Below are positions 59,871 through 64,000 of a stretch of DNA of 64,000 nucleotides, one piece after another. The DNA is taken from NCBI RefSeq assembly GCF_030272615.1, contig NC_081413.1, positions 559,651,945-559,715,944 on the forward strand, in the 5' to 3' direction. The DNA is from Cryptomeria japonica. Taxonomy: Eukaryota; Streptophyta; Pinopsida; Cupressales; Cupressaceae. Under the pieces are notes generated by a model. The model had not been told where the DNA came from, searched no databases, and worked only from the letters and a program-made list of their open reading frames with translations. How positions within the stretch are numbered: the stretch's first letter is position 1; each line of letters starts with the position of its first letter. The translations under genes were made by a program, and so were the position numbers.

Positions 59871-59883
59871 CAAGTGGAGTTAC

Positions 59884-59902
59884 ATAGTTTGATGCTTTTG
59901 TT
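59884..59902 (+). repeat. LINE target site duplication, right
   Basis: ATAGTTTGATGCTTTTGTT, one base different from the left copy. The Tat leader continues directly after it (GTTGCTCTTGG). Confidence 0.9.
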
Positions 59903-60285
59903 GTTGCTCTTGGTTTTTTGATTTTTTGTTGGTATTTTGAAAATGTTCATGTTGGATGAATACTTGTTTTGGAATTGGATTTTCTTTTATTTTTCTTTGA
60001 CAAGAAAACAAAGCAAGTACACAAACACAAGAATGTTGCCTCAAAAAGGCACAAATAGGTGTGGGTCTAGATCAACCCAATCCTTGGAATTTTTATGAAC
60101 CTTTCTTTCCAAATATTTTTGAGTATGTTTTTCCAAAAAGCTTGAAGTTGTCTCAGTTTATCACTGGTCTTGACTCAAAACGAAGACACTTCAGACACAC
60201 TTTATCCCTAAGGTCAAATGGCCAATTGCGATAATTTCAACCCACATCTTGATATTTCTTCAACTTTGGTACTACATACCTTATG

Positions 60286-61620
60286 AATCTCGCCGTGGTA
60301 GATAAGGATGTGATATACTAAGTCTTGCATGAGAATAACAAATAGATGATCTCTATGATGGGGGAGTCACCACTTTTATCGGGCTACAAGTAACCTTTCA
60401 AAAAGATATGTTTCTACTTAAGGAAATATGTATGGTGAGTATCTTGGGAGCAAAACCTTCTATGCTCTTGCACTGAATTTATCACAAATATCCTCAATCA
60501 ATAGAATGGGTAGGCTACTATGTAAAGCTGTTTAGTAATTTTCGATGTCTTTGGACATAAGTTCATTCTGCAGTGACTCATTTAAGAGCCTTGTAACTTG
60601 TGGTGGGGCCCATTTGTCTTTTCGACAAGTTACACTGTAGGAACAACTATACCCAAGGCTACAACTTTCGCTCACACCTGATTTCTATAGTGGCTCGAAG
60701 GATTTACCACGCGAGGTTGTTCCCAAGAGTGATGTGTCTCTTGGCAGACCTCTCTTAAAAAGATAAAATTTTGAGTGTTACTAACAGTTTTTTCTTGCAC
60801 CTAAGACCACAAAAGCCAAGGGAGAGGATAGTGTGTGTTAGGAGTAGGACCACTCGACAAACTCTTTTGCACAAGTGTGACAAACACAAAATACACTTGT
60901 TCTTTTTAACTTGCCATTGCAATGGTGATTTAACTATTTGGAGATGTTGCTCCAACAACCATGGTGTTCTTTTTATCCTTCAAAGGCAATATGTTGAGCA
61001 AACTAGAAAAATGAAATCCTGGTCAACTTAATGAAAAGCACGTTTGCTTGAAGTAAATCGCTTTGTAAAACAAAACAAGTTGATTTTTCTTTTTATTTGC
61101 CCAAAAACCAAGTGTGGATTGTGATTTTTAATTTGAATTGATGCAAGGAAATCAAAAATTGTGTTGTTGATTTTAAGCACCAAAAGAAAATGAATCCTAA
61201 CTTGCAAGAAATAAAGTTGTTTTGTTGATTTTAAGCACCAAAACGAAGTTTGTTTCCTATCTTGCAAGAAATAAAATTGTTTTTGTTTGAGTTTTTTGTG
61301 GTTCTTTTTAGCTTGTAACAATGATATTCTTTTTAGAGCTCCAAATGAAAGATGTGGTGAATTTTAAAACCCAAATCAAAGTGTAGTTTATTTTTAACCA
61401 AAAAGAAAGTGAGTTTATTTTATCCCAACTTGAAAGATAAAGTTAGCAATAAAAACAAATTTGCTTCCTAAGCTAAAAATCACTAAAATTTCTATTGTAG
61501 GGGTTAGTCAAAACCTGCACAAAAGAGAATAAGTTAGAAAAATGCGCTTGTCTGGGGGGCTTCCACAAGCTTGAAAATTTTGGGTTTTCGGTTACAAGGT
61601 ATTTTTTTACAACGCTCTGT
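60286..61620. other. noncoding, probable 3' internal part of the PMD element
   Basis: No gene recognised. A tandem pair of about 62 bp (TTGTTGATTTTAAGCACCAA then CTTGCAAGAAATAAA) lies at roughly 61158-61219 and 61220-61281. Its position between Tat copy C and the second LTR suggests the resumed PMD element. Confidence 0.4.
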
Positions 61621-61905
61621 TACAATAGCGCTACTCTGTGTGAGAACAAAAGCGCTACTTAACACAAAAGCACGACGGTAAGGACAAACGCACTAAAAGA
61701 ATTTATTCATACAGAAAGTCAACAACGCTAAAACAGGGACAAAAGTGCTACTTAATAGTCAAAAGCGCTATACTAGGGACAATAGCACTAAATTTGAGAC
61801 AATAGCGTTATTGTGGAAACAATAGCGCTAAAAGACCAAATTTCAATAGCGCTAAAGCGCGAACAAAAACACTAAATTAGTTGCCAACAACGCTAAAACA
61901 CAATT
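61621..61905. repeat. AGCGCT palindrome array
   Basis: About 12 occurrences of the palindrome AGCGCT or one-base variants, most as (A)ATAGCGCTA(AA), for example 61626-61633, 61650, 61763, 61823 and 61845. Spacers are about 12-30 bp and often contain GGGACAA or GAACAAAA. The region lies 600-850 bp before the polypurine tract at 62466. Confidence 0.75.
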
Positions 61906-62478
61906 TTTAGCTATCGTGTTGACTCAACTTGGACCAAACAAAAAACCTATCAAAAATGCATAAAATTCAAAAATTCAAATTCACATACCATTGGTCCATA
62001 GTCGTCTGGCCACTGGAATCGATGGACTCACTCTAATCGATGATCTGCTATAGGAACCGACATCCTGATTGTTGTTTGCTCTTTCAAAAGGTCACTATCA
62101 GAGCTCAAAATTCATTATGGACGCGAATGCAAATGAGCCTATTTTCACCCCTTCCTTCCAATATATACTCTTCATCGTAACCCTAATTTTACCCCGCTCA
62201 CCGCCGTGGACCCCATGAACTTTCAGAGCCTCCCATTTCTTCATTTCATCTCCGATTTCTTCTATTTTTTCACTAGTATTGCTAAATTCTTCTCTTCTAT
62301 CACCCCGACAAATTTCATTCTTTTTCGAGAGATCGCCTGATTTTTCAAAAATTTTGGCCTATCTTTTGAAGGGGCATACCACCCATTAAATTAACATTTT
62401 ATGGGGCATATTTCTTCACACCTATTTTTCTTTCTTTGAAACGACGCGATAAACCGCACCGTCTCAAAGAGGGGCAAA
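61906..62478 (+). other. 3' internal region and polypurine tract before LTR
   Basis: No gene. AAAGAGGGGCAAAA at 62466-62479 directly precedes the LTR start and serves as a plausible polypurine tract. Confidence 0.6.
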
Positions 62479-64000
62479 AGTAGTCACATAAATCTGTCCA
62501 TTTTAATTAAATAAATATTTGCTATTTATTTGATTAAAAATCCATTAGCCAACAATTAATTAAATTAACATTTAATTAATTCATCTTCAAATCATTCTCC
62601 TATTAATTAAATAAATTATTCAATTTATTTTAATTAATTCATTAAACCAAATTCACAATCAATTAAATGAATAAATCCTATTTATTCAATTTAACCCCAT
62701 TTCCTCTTTTAAATAAATTAAATAAAACATTTATTTAAAATCATTAAATCCCCCCACTTGCATTCTCCTAAAAATGCAACTTGCACTTGTTTATTGAAAT
62801 AAATGAATTTTATTTTAATAAAAATCCTATTTTCTCTCACCCACCAAACCCACTTGCAATCCTAACCCCCTTCTAGATTCTTCTAAACCCCTTTCTAATT
62901 AGCCTAATCCATCCCTTAATTATTGTCACATTCCTAAGCAACTTGGAGTCACTTCTCAAATACTCCAAAGTCTTTGAAAAATATTTAATGCTTTATGTGT
63001 TCAACAAGCTAACCTCTAAAGTCTTCCAAACCACTAATGGCTCTTACCTAACCACTAATTGCTCGTACATGACCATTTATGGTTAAATCCACTTGCACCC
63101 ATGGTTAGGGACTTTGACCCTTAACTCAACCTTCATATGACCCATGTGTCTTCTCAGGCATTTATTGCTTTGACCATGGTTATCCTCACTAACTCTTGCA
63201 CAAGAGTTTATTCATTGGATAAAAGCATTATTCTTTGGATAATGAATTTATTCACTCAACCCAACCTTAACCTTACCTCCCAAGTTAACCCTCAGGTCAT
63301 GTCAAGCCTTTAATGCTCCTTCCCTCTCCTCTCAACCCGTCTCATGTTGACACTTGTCATCCTGGGATTGGGTTGAAAGTCCTCACATGGATTGAATATC
63401 ATTCAATCCTGACCCTTGTTGAGATTACACAATCTCAACCCTCCATTGCTCCATTTTTCCTATAAATAGAGCTCACATTCCTCATTTTCAAATCCTCAAG
63501 CATTTAGCATTCTTAGCCATAATCCTGAAAACTTGTATGCATTTACATTATAGTGAATTTTAGAGAAGAGCATTTAGCATAAATCACATAAATTGTTATT
63601 TTGGTCTAAAATAAATCATTCTCATTTCATAGCATCTAATATTAGTTTTTGTTCACATTTGCATATCATTTTGAGAACAATCATCTTTCATCTTGAACCT
63701 CCATAAGGCATCCATAGTGCAAAAAGCTGCTGAGAGCTACACTAATTTGGAACTTGGAGAGGAGAGGAACAAGGGAGGAGGAGCTACGAGCATGGTAGAA
63801 GACATTTGTAGATGTCTTCTTGCATTTATATTCATAGTTAAATGCTTTACTTTATTTTTAGTGTCTCTCTTGGTATGCCTGCTTAGACTAGTTTTTGGTT
63901 TATTAACACTAACTCTTCTTTGTTTCTTGTGTTTCTTATGTGTTATACGATCACAGGTTTTAGTTTAAACATTAACCCCTTTTTGCAGAGCATCATTTGG
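62479..64000 (+). repeat. second copy of the PMD-element LTR, cut by window end
   Basis: Matches 30199-31700 in the same orientation with scattered substitutions and a short extra piece near 63046-63068 (a duplicated CTAACCACTAATTGCTCGTA-like segment). TATA box at 63461-63468. A polypurine tract precedes it, so it is best read as the 3' LTR of the element that starts at 30199. The match runs through TTTGG at the very end, beyond the CA expected to end the LTR, so a 5' LTR of a second copy remains possible. Confidence 0.8.
63461..63468 (+). promoter_or_regulatory. TATA box of second PMD-element LTR
   Basis: TATAAATA at the same LTR offset as at 31161. Confidence 0.6.

Larger units (their letters stand above)
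55118..59883 (-). mobile_element. 5'-truncated LINE with RNase H and an extra 3' reading frame
   Basis: Minus-strand non-LTR element: RT, zf-RVT finger, RNase H, then a third reading frame and a 3' tail ending CCTTAATCAAAAA. It is flanked by a 19-bp target duplication, ATAGTTTGATACTTTTGTT at 55099-55117 and ATAGTTTGATGCTTTTGTT at 59884-59902, one mismatch. It starts inside RT, so the endonuclease and ORF1 are missing by 5' truncation, as is usual for LINEs. It is inserted in the leader of Tat copy C. Confidence 0.92.
46307..60285 (-). mobile_element. Tat-lineage Ty3/gypsy element, copy C, with LINE inserted
   Basis: Minus-strand unit with the same order and same end sequences as copy A. The right end reads, in plus coordinates, GGTACTACATACCTTATGA, as at 44390-44410. 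Without the 4.8-kb LINE at 55118-59883 its length is about 9.2 kb, equal to copy A. The flanks differ from those of copy A, and no LTR adjoins. Confidence 0.85.

Overview
The window looks like repeat-filled intergenic DNA of a seed plant, probably a gymnosperm such as a conifer. That is an inference from the families present (Ty1/copia, chromovirus-like and Tat-lineage Ty3/gypsy, hAT, an RNase H-bearing LINE, a plant mobile domain gene), from the very AT-rich background, and from the old, stop-ridden, deeply nested elements. No ordinary host gene can be supported. Almost every long reading frame belongs to a mobile element and nearly all are broken.

Layout: (1) 1-5760, plus strand: a copia element whose gag is intact, whose pol is one continuous frame cut by 14 stops, and whose 3' LTR is 4602-5760. 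It sits inside (2) a minus-strand gypsy element of which gag (5761-6391), a tRNA-Met primer binding site (6541-6553) and the 5' LTR (from 6556) remain. (3) 8122-10686, plus strand: a decayed hAT transposase gene with short repeats upstream. (4) About 11.4-19.8 kb: arrays of an alternating, nearly palindromic CG-rich motif (TTGCGAGCTTGCGA type) on both sides of an unrecognised 3.5-kb decayed reading frame (13514-17007). (5) 21559-23411: a 1.85-kb compound CA/TA/TG microsatellite with inverted higher-order structure. (6) 26219-30198, minus strand: 3' LTR, polypurine tract and an unrecognised long reading frame of a Sirevirus-like copia element, cut by (7) a plus-strand LTR element beginning at 30199 whose first gene is a plant mobile domain (PMD) protein. 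(8) 35.2-60.3 kb: two minus-strand copies (A, C) and one plus-strand fragment (B) of a Tat-lineage gypsy element. Copy C carries a LINE (55118-59883) flanked by a 19-bp target duplication. (9) 60.3-64 kb: plus-strand sequence with an AGCGCT motif array, a polypurine tract and a second copy of the 30199-type LTR.

The most interesting point is that three unrelated carriers (the 13.5-17.0 kb unit, the minus copia-like element at 27.5-30.2 kb, and the LINE downstream of its RNase H) each hold a long non-polymerase reading frame with the same plan: a helical N-terminal domain, a charged linker and a C-terminal coiled coil. A fourth carrier holds a PMD protein with a similar tail. They may be one family of element-borne accessory proteins. 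The CG-rich motif arrays with their covarying stem-loops, and the almost pure CAG-to-TAG decay of the copia pol, are the other strong signals.
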